From: Eutypa lata
Lineage: Eukaryota > Ascomycota > Sordariomycetes > Xylariales > Diatrypaceae
DNA length: 64,000 nucleotides
NCBI GenBank assembly: GCA_022661535.1
Contig: JAKULF010000009.1
Span: 1,736,001 to 1,800,000 of the forward strand
Reading direction: 5' to 3'
Position numbers and translations under genes: made by a program. Below the pieces are notes generated by a model. The model was not told where the DNA came from and made no database searches. It worked only from the letters and a program-made list of their open reading frames with translations. This document shows, in pieces, positions 47,242 through 58,021 of this stretch (position 1 is its first letter; every line of letters begins with the position of its first letter).

Positions 47242-50200
47242 ATGCCTCGAAATGCGGCTTCATCCCCCTCGATACCTCGTCGCGCGTCGCAATGGACATC
47301 GCATCTACGGAACCTCAGCAAGGCAAGCCTCGATAAAGATAACAGCAAGTCTCACTTAGATGTACCCAGAGAACCCCAATCTCCGGACACAATGTCGAGC
47401 AATTCTACCGTCAGGGAATCCTCCCATACGTCGAAACGTGTAACTGAACGAATATGCACCGTGACCATCAACGAATCTATCATACGTGACGAAATCCTCT
47501 TGAACCTTGATCTTCTGGGCGGTGCTATAAAGCCAGGAATGTTGATGTCTATAACCGCGTTGGATTCGGATCAGGATCGGATGCAAGGCTCTTACTATGG
47601 AAGTTTGAGATCGTCGAGTTACCGCAGGGGGTTCACCTCGGCCAATGAAGGTCCCTCAAAGCCACGCCAGGGTGCTAACCGGCGTTATATATTCATTGTT
47701 AAGGACATGGCCAAGGACTTGAAAGCTAGACATCCCACTGTCGAAGTCTATGTTGCAAAGCACATCGCCGATGCCTTCAACATAAGAAACCGGTCTCAAG
47801 TTGTTCTTGCTCCTGTCGACCGTAGTGCGCCTGCTGTCCAGGCTTCGCATGTTGAGCTCACCTTCAAGGACATGTACCTTTCACGGTCTGACATGTGGAG
47901 AATCGCAGTTGATGACTTAGCTGATAGGACCGTTTACAAGGGACAGGTCGTCTACTCTCTTGGGACCATCAAAGCCACTGTCAGCACGGTCTTTGTCGAA
48001 GGCCGCAAAGTCCACTCTGCTTTTTTTGGCAGTGATACTCGCCCTATTTTCCGCAGCGAATCTGCCAGATATGTTCTGTTCATACAGATGGCTCGGGAGA
48101 TGTGGGACTTCGATTCAGATGGATCTGGAGAGATCATGTTCTACAAAGTTGTCAACGGATTTCTACCGGCCCTGTTCAAGAAATGGGCTCTGATGCAAGT
48201 GAAGCACCTGGTCACTATCGTCCTGTTCGCAAGGATGGAGTACGACACTGGATTGACTACCGAATTGGCAAATGCTAGTCTCCATGATGACTACTATACA
48301 GGCTACCAGACTTCTGGAAGCAAGCGTCCGTACAAGGACTTCTATCGTGTGGTAATCAGTGAAATGTCGAGCGGGGAATGGACAACCATCCTTCACCAGC
48401 TGAAGAAGGAATTCAACCCTTTTAGACGTGACATCAGCCTCCACCATCAGGCCGCTATGAACTGTACCACCGAAATCCCCGAAGAGTCGTCGGTTAAAGG
48501 CACAACGGCTTCTAGGATTACGGCGGAGTCATCTCTGGCTATGTACGGGAATTTTCTCGAGGCCATCAACCTTGCGTCATCCCAGTATGCGCATGACTAC
48601 ATCGATCGAGATCTCTTGCGTACTGGTATTTCCATCGTCGTCATTAGTCCCGGTTCGGGCGTTTTTGAGGCCGAGTATGAAACTCTGCGACGATCTACGG
48701 AAGCCCTCGTCAGTAATGGTATCGGAATTGACCTAATATGTATCCCGAATTTGCCCCTTCACTCTGTTCCATTGTTCCGGTATCGAAACCCACACTATGT
48801 GGCTCCGAATCAGAGACTGCAGTCACGGCCAATTCGGAGCAGGGATAGTACGCCCAAGCAACCAGCCTCCCTAGCCGGTAGCTATAATTCGATGGCGGAG
48901 CCCGTGACCCCAAGTAGGACTTCTGATACTTCTCTTCGGGGTGACTCCTTCACTTCCCAGGTTCACACAGATGAATGGTCGTTTGCTTTGCCACAGTGGC
49001 TACACGTTTCGTACTGGACAGGGAAAGCTGCAGATGCGCTCTCCTTTCAAGGTATTACTCTTAATGCTTTAACATCCCAACCCCAGAATCCCCAAGAGGA
49101 ATTTACGGCTAGGTGCAGGCTTTACGATCTTCAGATGAGAAGTATTCTAGAGACTAATGAGATCGAGACAACTCCTCTGCATGTCGATCCTGCCTATCCA
49201 AACTTCACCACTACAGAGGATATAGGACATACAACCACAGCTGCCGTGTCCCACTCAGGCGTATTGCGAAACCGTAAAGTACCTGAAGCGCTGTTCGAAC
49301 CGGTCTACGGGTTTCAAAAATTTGCTCCGGACAAGCTAGCAAAGACTGGAGAGAAGCTGTGGAAGAAGCTGCAGGCTTTTGACGAATCGAGGGCTCGACT
49401 TCCACCCCGACGGCCGACTACAGCGTTGAAGGCCCACGTAGACTTCGATGAGAAGACCAAGAAGAAATTGGTCGAAGATGCTGGTCTTTTCAGTACTTCA
49501 CTGTCTGATAGGCGAGGGCAGGTGCCATCGGCGAGCCTCTCCTCGAGTGTAGCGTCGTCCTCTACGATGAAGGAGCGTGATGTAATCAGTACTGGGGTTA
49601 GCTCTCGAAGAAGTTCTACGGTAACGAGGCCTCATGCTTACTTGCCGCCCGTGAAGACACCGAAACTCATACGGCAAATTAGCCTTGGTCAGCGTGGTTT
49701 CGGGATTGCTGCCCCTTCAGTGGCAACGGCTGAACTGAAAACTGAACATGTCAACGCTATGCAACCTTCTAATCAGTTACCCACACCTAGAATGGCCCCG
49801 ATGAGGTCAAATGCTCGACCTACTACGCCGAAGTCCGTATCAGGACTAGGTACCCTGCAACCCTTCGAACAGGTCAAGAGTGATCTCTCTGAGCAGATGC
49901 ACGATCTATCAAGAAACACTCCCAGTCGCCCAATGCCTATCAAGAGCCTCTCGGCAAACACTAGCACTGTATCAAATTTGACGTCTACCTCAATGATGGC
50001 TACCCCTCGAGCAAAGACTGTTCGCCCGGAGGACCGTGATATCAAATATTCCACCGCGCTGAGGACAGAAGATGAACAAAAGCTATATAACTCCAAGCTC
50101 TTAGCTGGCGCAATGCCTGAGCTTCCCTCCACGCTTTCACCCACTGCTACTATGTCACCCTGGCTTGTAGTGCTGAATCCGTCCAATCCTGATGTGAATA

Positions 50201-53043
50201 AAATCGATGATTCGGTACTTTTTAGTCGATGGCAACACGTGTTCCCGCGACCATCAGATATGAGGGTCATGAAGTGGAAATCGCTCTCCTGCCCAGCCGC
50301 AGTCCCACTGACAACAGAGTACTTCCCTACTAAAACTCAATTTGATACGGAGTATCAACGACAACCTTATAACATTGCTCAGAATGTAGATGACGATCTT
50401 CCTGAGGCACCTAAGTCTCGCGAGGAGTTTTTGAGAGAACTCGTGAGCGCGCGGTTCTCCCACGGTTTCCAGGTTGTCATTGGCCCATCCGTAGCCAAGG
50501 CTTTCGGGCAGAAAATTGTGAGGATTGCTGAACTCTTCACTCGAAATAGCAGGCTCGAAGATGGGACAAGTATTTTTATGAGTGTTGGCAATACGATCCA
50601 CCAACTATCATGTGTCAATGGCACCGAAGTGGAGGTAAATATCTACGTGCGAAAACCTACCGCTTCGCTTCCACAGTCGGAGGAAATCCCTTCCTTATAT
50701 AAGCCGGCAATTCGTACCTTACACGACAAGGGATACGAACCTCTTAGTGTAGACGTCGTGTCGCCCAAACCAGAGCGTAACTGGAACTACATCGACTCTT
50801 ACCTCGCAGGCCATACAGACGAGATGACTGAGTATTTGAGGTTTTGGAGGGCTCGGTTTGTGTTAATTCCTATGTGCGCACGCGGCTCGGTATCGAAGAT
50901 CCAAAGCGGCGATGATGAGGAAGAGATACGGCTTGAGGGTATCAAAAAGCTTGCTCAATTATGGCAACGACATCGAATATTGTCATCCTCGGAACGCCAG
51001 TTTCAGAGTTCAGGCGCGAAGCATCGGGACCCCTATCCACTTGATATCGTTTACAGGACCGAAGACCCTTCCGTAGTCGTTGCTGCCGAACTAGAGGCCT
51101 TACCCCTTTTCGAGGGCTTCGAGACGAGCTTCCGTAGGCGTCAATTAGTATCGAGCAAAGAGCGGTTTTCTAAATCTAACTTCAATGTTGCTACTTTGGC
51201 CGACGCGATTCAGCAACCTGTTGAGGTGGGTGGTATCAAGATGCAGACTAGACGATGGCATCTCCGGCTCCATTACAACTGTTTCATCGGATCCGAGATG
51301 ACCACTTGGCTACTTGATAACTTCGAAGACCTCGAGAATCGAGAAGAAGCTGTCGAACTTGGCAATTCGTTAATGGTGCAGGATGACAAATCTAAAGATA
51401 AAGACGGAAGCAAGGAACCGAAAAAAGATCGCGATCGTGGGATTTTTGTCCACGTGGAGAGGCGGCATCCGTTCCGGGATGGTCAATATTTCTACCAAAT
51501 CGCCAGCGACTTTGCGAAACCCAATACGCAGGGTTGGTTCAACACAAGGAGAAGCCAGATGTCCGTGCCAGCTACACCGCTGTCAGAAACCACGCCAAAA
51601 GATTCCCCTCGACTTGGACCGACGGGAATCACACGGCCGACGTCAATATATGACGAGAACTCCCCTATATCTGGTTCTACCACCCCCACTATGGGCACAA
51701 CTAGTGGCCGGCGGCCGCAAGTCGTTCTCAGCAAGGTGATGAAGTACGACGTTGACCATCGGAAGAGATCTTACCGCCCTGAGAGGATCAACCTTCATTA
51801 CGACCGACTCCACAATCCAGACAACTGCTTCCATATTCGCCTCGACTGGGTGAACGTGACGGCAAAATTGATCGAGGATGCCATCAAATCCTGGGCGTCT
51901 ATCGCCACGCAGCACGGCCTCCGCCTCGTCGAAGTTCCCATTGCCGAGGCCTGCACTATCACGGACGTAAATCCCTTCCGAAGGCCCTACCACATCAAGC
52001 TCTGCCTACCACCGCCGACTCAACGACCCATCACGTACTACGAACCCAACTCCTTCACCCCGCAGACGCAGCCTTGCAAGCACTTTTACCAGAAGGCCCT
52101 GCTAAAGAAATTCGACTACGTGCTCGACGTCGAGGCTGCGTCCAACTTCCCAAGCAACGTCGAAGTCAGCTACTCGTGGGGCAAGCCCGACTTTCGGTAT
52201 TCTCAGTACATCCACCGGTCCGGCCTTATCATGGCCGAGATCACAGACGAGGGCGATTTCCTCCTACTCGCCAACAGACTGTACAGCAACCGCGCGGCCG
52301 CTTCGCACCAACCAACGCAAAGTCGTACCACCGCCTCCGAGCCAACGGCGGCCAGCGACCGCGTCCCGTCCTCTCGTCTCCTGTCTACCGGTGGAGGCGG
52401 AGGCCCGTACGGCCTGCCGGAACCGACACCCATCGCATCACCGATGTTTAGGCCCGTGCTATTCTCCAAGTGCCCACCGCCGTCCGCCCCCACCCCATCC
52501 TCGCGAAGCGTTCCGCAACTACAGCAAGCCGGTGGCAGCGGCGTAGATAGCACCGTGATCATGTCACCGGCCCTAGGTCCCGTACCGCTGCCCCCCGGCC
52601 CTCCGACGGGCGCCGGCGGGTTCACGGACGGCGTCCAGGGCTTCCTCAAGGATACCCTCGAGGCGTTCTGTACCGACCCCGCTAGCGTCTCCGAGTTCTA
52701 CAGGGAGACCTTCGAGAGGGGCGTCGGCGTCAATAGTAATAACAATGTACACGTCGGCACGCCGGTCGTTAGGGCGGCTAGCACCGGGCCCGATTCTCTC
52801 TCTGTCCCTGCTCCTGTCCCTGTCCCTGTGCCGGACTCGGGTATCCCGACATTAGGACTCCCGCCAGGCGTCTTGGCTGGTGCGGGTACGGGTGCGGGTG
52901 CGAGTGCAGGGGTTGGTGAGTCGGGCGCTGGAGGTGTAGGGGTAGGGGGAGGCCCCACGGGTGCGGCTGCTAGCCCGAGGGTCCCGACGTCCTCGTTGCA
53001 ACAGTCGATGTTCTTCAGGAGAGGGAGCGTGCAGCATTTGTGA
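47242..53043 (+). CDS. iml1: Iml1, GATOR1/SEACIT subunit (DEPDC5 orthologue)
   Basis: Uninterrupted frame of 1933 aa; two in-frame TAG codons end six bases before the ATG, fixing the start. Iml1 is the GTPase-activating subunit of the SEACIT complex at the vacuole, which turns off TORC1 when amino acids are short. The N-terminal Iml1 domain is clear: ICTVTINESIIRDEILLNLD near residue 72, then VFVEGRKVHSAFFGSDTRPI and MWDFDSDGSGEIMFYKVVNG near 250-310. The middle region contains the GISIVVISPGSGVFEAEYET (alpha/beta) block. A DEP domain lies at about 1320-1425 (RLHYNCFIGSEMTTWLLDNF ... HPFRDGQYFYQI). The conserved C-terminal end (FCTDPASVSEFYRETFERG) follows a spacer. The family is usually 1580-1850 aa; the extra length is Ser/Thr-rich spacers and a Pro-Val/Gly-Ala tail in the last 100 residues. 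Identification is secure. Confidence 0.96.
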   Translation: MPRNAASSPSIPRRASQWTSHLRNLSKASLDKDNSKSHLDVPREPQSPDTMSSNSTVRESSHTSKRVTERICTVTINESIIRDEILLNLDLLGGAIKPGMLMSITALDSDQDRMQGSYYGSLRSSSYRRGFTSANEGPSKPRQGANRRYIFIVKDMAKDLKARHPTVEVYVAKHIADAFNIRNRSQVVLAPVDRSAPAVQASHVELTFKDMYLSRSDMWRIAVDDLADRTVYKGQVVYSLGTIKATVSTVFVEGRKVHSAFFGSDTRPIFRSESARYVLFIQMAREMWDFDSDGSGEIMFYKVVNGFLPALFKKWALMQVKHLVTIVLFARMEYDTGLTTELANASLHDDYYTGYQTSGSKRPYKDFYRVVISEMSSGEWTTILHQLKKEFNPFRRDISLHHQAAMNCTTEIPEESSVKGTTASRITAESSLAMYGNFLEAINLASSQYAHDYIDRDLLRTGISIVVISPGSGVFEAEYETLRRSTEALVSNGIGIDLICIPNLPLHSVPLFRYRNPHYVAPNQRLQSRPIRSRDSTPKQPASLAGSYNSMAEPVTPSRTSDTSLRGDSFTSQVHTDEWSFALPQWLHVSYWTGKAADALSFQGITLNALTSQPQNPQEEFTARCRLYDLQMRSILETNEIETTPLHVDPAYPNFTTTEDIGHTTTAAVSHSGVLRNRKVPEALFEPVYGFQKFAPDKLAKTGEKLWKKLQAFDESRARLPPRRPTTALKAHVDFDEKTKKKLVEDAGLFSTSLSDRRGQVPSASLSSSVASSSTMKERDVISTGVSSRRSSTVTRPHAYLPPVKTPKLIRQISLGQRGFGIAAPSVATAELKTEHVNAMQPSNQLPTPRMAPMRSNARPTTPKSVSGLGTLQPFEQVKSDLSEQMHDLSRNTPSRPMPIKSLSANTSTVSNLTSTSMMATPRAKTVRPEDRDIKYSTALRTEDEQKLYNSKLLAGAMPELPSTLSPTATMSPWLVVLNPSNPDVNKIDDSVLFSRWQHVFPRPSDMRVMKWKSLSCPAAVPLTTEYFPTKTQFDTEYQRQPYNIAQNVDDDLPEAPKSREEFLRELVSARFSHGFQVVIGPSVAKAFGQKIVRIAELFTRNSRLEDGTSIFMSVGNTIHQLSCVNGTEVEVNIYVRKPTASLPQSEEIPSLYKPAIRTLHDKGYEPLSVDVVSPKPERNWNYIDSYLAGHTDEMTEYLRFWRARFVLIPMCARGSVSKIQSGDDEEEIRLEGIKKLAQLWQRHRILSSSERQFQSSGAKHRDPYPLDIVYRTEDPSVVVAAELEALPLFEGFETSFRRRQLVSSKERFSKSNFNVATLADAIQQPVEVGGIKMQTRRWHLRLHYNCFIGSEMTTWLLDNFEDLENREEAVELGNSLMVQDDKSKDKDGSKEPKKDRDRGIFVHVERRHPFRDGQYFYQIASDFAKPNTQGWFNTRRSQMSVPATPLSETTPKDSPRLGPTGITRPTSIYDENSPISGSTTPTMGTTSGRRPQVVLSKVMKYDVDHRKRSYRPERINLHYDRLHNPDNCFHIRLDWVNVTAKLIEDAIKSWASIATQHGLRLVEVPIAEACTITDVNPFRRPYHIKLCLPPPTQRPITYYEPNSFTPQTQPCKHFYQKALLKKFDYVLDVEAASNFPSNVEVSYSWGKPDFRYSQYIHRSGLIMAEITDEGDFLLLANRLYSNRAAASHQPTQSRTTASEPTAASDRVPSSRLLSTGGGGGPYGLPEPTPIASPMFRPVLFSKCPPPSAPTPSSRSVPQLQQAGGSGVDSTVIMSPALGPVPLPPGPPTGAGGFTDGVQGFLKDTLEAFCTDPASVSEFYRETFERGVGVNSNNNVHVGTPVVRAASTGPDSLSVPAPVPVPVPDSGIPTLGLPPGVLAGAGTGAGASAGVGESGAGGVGVGGGPTGAAASPRVPTSSLQQSMFFRRGSVQHL

Positions 53044-54172
53044 TGATGCAATATGATATGATACGATAAGGCGATGAGGAAAGAAACGAAAAAAGGCAAA
53101 GAGGGGACGAATGGATGGATAATCTCCCGTGCTTCTGGATGGCTATAACTAATTAGGCGTGCAAATATTTACGCATCTACATACATACATTTGGCATACC
53201 TAGTTAGCTACGAGCATATGAAGGGAGGTCTTGCAAAATATCTATCTAGCTACTACTAGCTGAGATGGAAACTTAGGTAGGCTTGGTTATCCCTTGTCAG
53301 GATGAGGAAGGCGTATGTATATATATGTACATAGCTGGAGCTGTATTTACCTGGGCTATTTAGCTAGGGGATTGGTTCTGTACTTAACTCAACTATATTA
53401 TTTGACTGCTAATAGGCATGCTATCTCTGTATCGTAACGGTTGCAGTGCCCTTGACTTTTTTCCCACGATGTCATCGGTTACCTTACAGCTACCCCCCTT
53501 AATTTCGTCGTCCTTGTCTCCTTGTTTGCCAACAGGGAGGGGGGTTATGATCAGCACATCCTAGGGCATCCATGATATATCCTAATTAGCATCTTCGTAT
53601 ATTTATCTCTCGTGATGCTCGGCAGATAGACTAACTGATATTACGCCAGCTTGCTTACATCTTCGACACACCATTCACGCCAAACCGCGATCAAGGTAGT
53701 TTTATCTGAAGTTTTCCAAATTATATCTTCTATTCTAGTAGACAAGAGAAATATTTTGACTGTTGAAGGATTCGCTTTATTGCCATTTTAAGGGCTCTAT
53801 GTTGGAGAGCAAGCCATTTATACATCAGTAAACAGGGATGGAAAATATGGTTAATGGTTGATATAAAACCTCATAGGCTTCGTAACTCGGGCTCTAAAAG
53901 TTTCAGAGAATTTCTTCGTGGTAAATATGAGCTGCAGATCGGTTTGCTACTAGGTCTTATCACGAAACCATCCCCAGCTATGTAGCTAGCTAGCTACCCG
54001 TCCTTTTGACTACTGAGTACTTCTTATGTTTGCGGCCTCGGCCTGCCACTAGATAGATAGGTATGTACGTAGGTAAGCTAGACCTTCTTTTGTAGTATGT
54101 GCTACCAACAGCAAATGCCAAGCTAAGCAAGGACCTCCTCTTTTCTCTTCCCACCCACATCAACTACTCTTC
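53044..54172. other. Intergenic between converging genes
   Basis: 3' flanks of iml1 (plus) and the hypothetical gene (minus). It contains GCTAGCTAGCTA-type palindromic words near 53980-53998. No coding signal. Confidence 0.65.
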
Positions 54173-55525
54173 TCATCCGGTGAGCTGGCACCGTATAGAA
54201 TATACGTGCCTATCTCCCGAGACTCTAAGAACGACCACCGGCGTTTGATCCCTCTGACCACCAGATGCGCGGTGCCGGCTCCATTCCTCACTGCACGCGG
54301 CGACGAAATCCCGCCGCGTGGTCCAGATCAAGACCTCGTCGTTCTGTGTTACATTGCCATTGCCATTGCCATCCGTTTCCTTCTCCTTTCCTTTCCCCTT
54401 CCCCTCCCCACCGTCACCACCACCACCATCAATATCCATCCCATCGTCCGTCCCAACCGCCCCAGCACCCGCCGGAACCTCCCAATACCCCTCCTCAAAC
54501 ACCCTCTCAACGGACCTCAGGTTCCGCCTCGCGACGTTGAGCGCGCTGGCCTCCCGCGCCATCGCGGACTGCATGTCGGTGATGATGCACCACATGGGAT
54601 CCTCGCGATCGAGGGACATCCCGTGAACGCGCCAGCACAATGACGCGACCGAGTTTAAATTGGCGGCGTTGCGCTCGCGCGCAGGGATCTCGGCCCGCAG
54701 TAGGTCCCGCAGGACGTGCCACTCGGAAAGGCAGGTGGCGCGGTCGAGGCGCTGGATTGAGGGGCCGGTGATGGTGAAGGGCTGAAAAGGGGGTGCTTCT
54801 TGTTGTTGTTCTTGCGGAGGAGAAGATTGGGGGGGCTGAGATTGAGACGGGGATTGAGATTGAGATTGAGGGGGGGATTCGTACCCCATCAGAACAAGGA
54901 GAGAGGAAGGGGAGTAGTAATCCGGGGTGACGGATGGTTGGATGGCTTGGGATATCGGCGGCAGTACCTGATCGATCATGATGGTGACACCGCTACGACC
55001 GAACCGGAAGCCCCAGTTCTCGATCGGGCGTTTCGGCTGCAGGCTCGCGGACCAGTGGAACTTCCAGCTCCACGGGTTCGCGTACAGCGGCAGCGTGTAT
55101 TGCGTCGGCCCCGGCAGGTGGAGCACCCGGTGCGTGGACAGCGGCTTCTGGAGCTCGTCAGCACAGAGGCGGAGGTACTCAAGGCAGGTGGATAGCTTTT
55201 GTGCGTGCGTTCGTTAGCTGTGACGTCACTTATGCAATTGGAGGTGCAGAATGGGAAAATAAGACATAGTAAGTAAGTATGTAGGTACTTAGAAAAATGA
55301 AATAAAACCTACGAAGTCCCGCTCCATACTGAGCGTGTGGATCCCATCCGTCTCGAATTTTGGGTTGTTTGGCGGCCACAACAACGCCAATAGCTCGTGC
55401 TCTGGGCATTCTATCTGGTGCTCGGAGAGCTCCCGCAAACACGTAAGGCAAGTGCCTCCGACACTAGGAGTGTCTGCGATCTCGATGCTGGGAATAGGCA
55501 CCTGGGCCATGGGTACCCGATTCAT
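54173..55525 (-). CDS. Hypothetical protein, Gln/Ser-rich middle
   Basis: Predicted minus-strand join of 55525..55313 and 55195..54173, 411 aa; the 117-bp intron (GTAGGT donor, AAAAG acceptor) joins MERDF to LSTCLEYLRLCADELQKPLS in phase. I do not recognise a family. The N-terminus has a Cys-rich segment (GGTCLTCLRELSEHQIECPE) that could bind a metal. After a folded-looking part (HLPGPTQYTLPLYANPWSWK) comes a Pro/Gln/Ser run (SQSQSPSQSQPPQSSPPQE), then a helical region ending in RRNLRSVERVFEEGYW, a Gly/Lys/Glu-rich low-complexity stretch and a short C-terminal block (LIWTTRRDFVAACSEEWSRH). No signal peptide or membrane segment. A perfect CRE-like palindrome TGACGTCA lies in its intron. Confidence 0.7.
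55221..55228. promoter_or_regulatory. CRE/ATF-like palindrome TGACGTCA
   Basis: Perfect 8-bp palindrome known as the binding site of CREB/ATF-type bZIP factors. Here it sits inside an intron of the minus-strand gene; function is unproven, and one such site is expected by chance about once per 65 kb. Confidence 0.35.
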
Positions 55526-56474
55526 CTTTTCAATTTCTCGGTGGTGGTTTTTTGTCCTCGCCGTTGCAGGTTGATTTACTTCTTGAGTAAGGGTTATGGA
55601 AGAAGCAACGGGATCTCTAAGTAGTAGAAGTTGTCGTGGATGTGGTATATGTGCAAAAGAGATGCAATTAAGATGAGTTAGATAATCTCCGCCTTAAGCA
55701 AGTGAGTGTGTAGTTTCGTATTTGGTTTAATGCTTCAAGCACGTGTTTCATTTGCTGAAGAAGAAACAAAGGGAAAGAGGTTCTGGAGAAATTAATACTT
55801 AGCAGGGAAGGTACGTTGCAAGCTAGGATAAGCTCTGTTTGTTGCCTGCAGGTTGTTCTTTGTGGTTGATTCAATGCTTGACTTTGCCTTTGTGAGTGGC
55901 TATGAGACAAGACATGCCTGAAATTGGGATGAATTAGGCTTTTGCATTGTCCATTGTCTATTTTATGGGTAATTGATTGCTTATACTAATGTAGTTTTTA
56001 ATTATTGAATACAGATTAGATAGCTTGTCTTCGTCGTCGTCTTGACCCCCCATGAATTGAATGAACAATAGGATTGATTATTACTTCTCTGAGCAATTTT
56101 GGGGAAATGAGTATGTAGGATATATATGGTAACTTGTTCTCTTTTTGGCAGTGGAAGAAGCTCCAATGTAAAGGTCTGATATTGAGCGAAGAATCTCGTA
56201 TGCTTGTGTGGTGTGGAGGAGGAACAGAGGGTTATTAATAAATATTAACTCTTCCCCTTAATGCTGATGCGCAGTAGTTATATTAACAGTTGATATATTC
56301 TCCTGTGTGACAAAAATCCGCAAATACATGAGAACAACATAAGAAGAAAAAGGTAGTATAATTACATTCACACAAAAAAAAAAAGTGCGACCCATATGTT
56401 CAAACACTAGCCCTCATATACCATGCCGACATGTAAATTATTTCGTACTAAGAACATAGCCCATAATGAAAAGG
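55526..56474. other. Intergenic between two minus-strand genes
   Basis: Promoter side of the hypothetical gene and 3' flank of the membrane protein gene. AT-rich, with an A-run at 56375-56384. No gene supported. Confidence 0.6.
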
Positions 56475-56921
56475 TTATCTGTATCGACCCCAAGAGTCCT
56501 TCGGTGCCAATGAGGGCGCTTCATGGATGACGCCGGGTGCCTCCATCTCCACTGGTGGTAGTTCAGTCCCAGTGCTTAACTCGTAGAGCGGGATCGATGT
56601 GGGCGTTTCGAGTTCCTGGTATTTCTGCTGTTGAGGTTGTGATTTGTCCGAGAAGGGGCTCCAAGGTGATAGTTCAACTGTGTTTGACTGGATGTTTGAT
56701 TGGACTTCCGCACCAGCGGCAGAAGCGGAAGTAGCTAATAGTTGCTTTTTAGTTATGCCGAGTGCTTTCCGCCGGTAGTAGAATATGGTTAGAACCAGGA
56801 AGACGATCATAGCCGTGCCGAATAGTATGCTAACCCCGATCCCCACAACGGTGCCCGTGCTTAGGTTAACTCCCGGACTGTCGGTGTCATCTTGACGGCC
56901 GGCGAGAGGTGCTGCTAGGTC
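56475..56921 (-). CDS. Single-pass membrane protein, C-terminal exon; 5' part unresolved
   Basis: The open frame runs to an ATG at 56966, but that ATG lies in what looks like an intron on the coding strand: GTAAGT at 56975, an ACTAAC branch site and an ATCAG acceptor at 56922. The last exon therefore probably starts at 56921. It encodes a short Ser/Asp-rich stalk (LAGRQDDTDSPGVNLSTG), one membrane segment (GIGVSILFGTAMIVFLVLTI), a basic stop-transfer (YYRRK) and a cytoplasmic tail of about 95 residues rich in Ser, Pro and Gln. This layout matches fungal surface proteins with an extracellular domain. Upstream pieces such as VTTIRRSTRETPS and LCRTGQPTCVKETPYN can be read on the same strand, but frames do not join cleanly, so the 5' half may be decayed or need unusual splicing. 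Function unknown. Confidence 0.55.
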   Translation of the reverse strand, partial: DLAAPLAGRQDDTDSPGVNLSTGTVVGIGVSILFGTAMIVFLVLTIFYYRRKALGITKKQLLATSASAAGAEVQSNIQSNTVELSPWSPFSDKSQPQQQKYQELETPTSIPLYELSTGTELPPVEMEAPGVIHEAPSLAPKDSWGRYR

Positions 56922-56966
56922 CTGATTGTTAGTATTAATTCCCAACATGGGTTGGCATATGCTCAT

Positions 56967-58021
56967 TTAACTTACTCGAGGGTGTTTCTCTTGTTGATCT
57001 ACGTATTGTAGTCACTTGTGCCAGCGAGATATACATTCTTTTTGTTATGATTTATCGGAATCCCGAAAAATGCCCTAATTAATCTGCACAATGGATAGGC
57101 TAGTAGTTGGTCCTCGGCTATGCTTTGTATTGATCGTATATCTTGATGTGTAGTTCGATATCATGCAAGGTACGAAACTATTCATCATCCTAAGCCACCT
57201 ACGTCAAGCGAGGATGCGAGGCGGTTAACGAGCAGAAGAGCAGCTTTCTTAGAGGAACAAGCTTCAGAAGAAAACAACTACCGGCAATCCATTATCCAAA
57301 AGGTTGTAGGGAGTTTCTTTAACACATGTTGGCTGTCCTGTGCGGCACAGCTGCCAATTTCAAAGTCTTGGCTGTTGGCTCTAAATTCAAAGTTGTGTTT
57401 CAAACCCACTCCATGGGGATCAGTCGTCGTTAAGGGATGCGACTACATTTGCTAATCCCTGACGGATTCTGTGTTGTTCTTGCCAGAGGAGTCGTCATAA
57501 GTCGCGTGGGATGGATATAATGTGAAATATTACTGTCGATCTTCGTGCTAACCCCCTGTGCCTGACGCTTAGCTAGTCATTCCAGCCAATGAACTGTGAG
57601 GGCTTTCCCCTTGCTATACGAAAGAGGCAGCATTGTGGAGCAACATAAAACCACAATATCGATGCTTTGGGCTCATAGGTCTCCATTTCTGGGTTTAGAA
57701 TAAATGCTGCATTGGGTAAATACATGTAGCCTTAAGAGTAGGTTAAGAGTAGGGCTGACCGCATCTGGCATAGCTGCGATATTCCCATGGGAGGGTATTG
57801 ACCTTGATTTATTTAATCACCAACTTCTACACTCAAATATCCTTCAGGTCATACATAGCTAGTTATATCAGATTTTTAACTTACATTACCTAATCTTGTC
57901 CATGCCCACTACTGGAATTCCGTGACAGTAGTTAGATTGGAAGTATTTCATAATATAGTGATACAGTTATTCCCATCGTCGCCTACCCTTAATGCCATAC
58001 TCATCTTCCCTTACCAGCTCC
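56967..58021. other. Region with possible ectodomain exon remnants
   Basis: On the minus strand, fragments such as TLYPSHATYDDSSGKNNTES (about 57470-57530) and WQLCRTGQPTCVKETPYNLL (about 57300-57360) resemble parts of a secreted Cys-containing domain, but intervening stops and frame changes prevent a clean gene model. The rest is AT-rich. Confidence 0.4.

Noticed and set aside
56922..56966. ATG at 56966 as start of the membrane protein
   Set aside because: It lies between a GTAAGT donor and an ACTAAC/CAG acceptor, so it is more likely intronic; kept only as an alternative.
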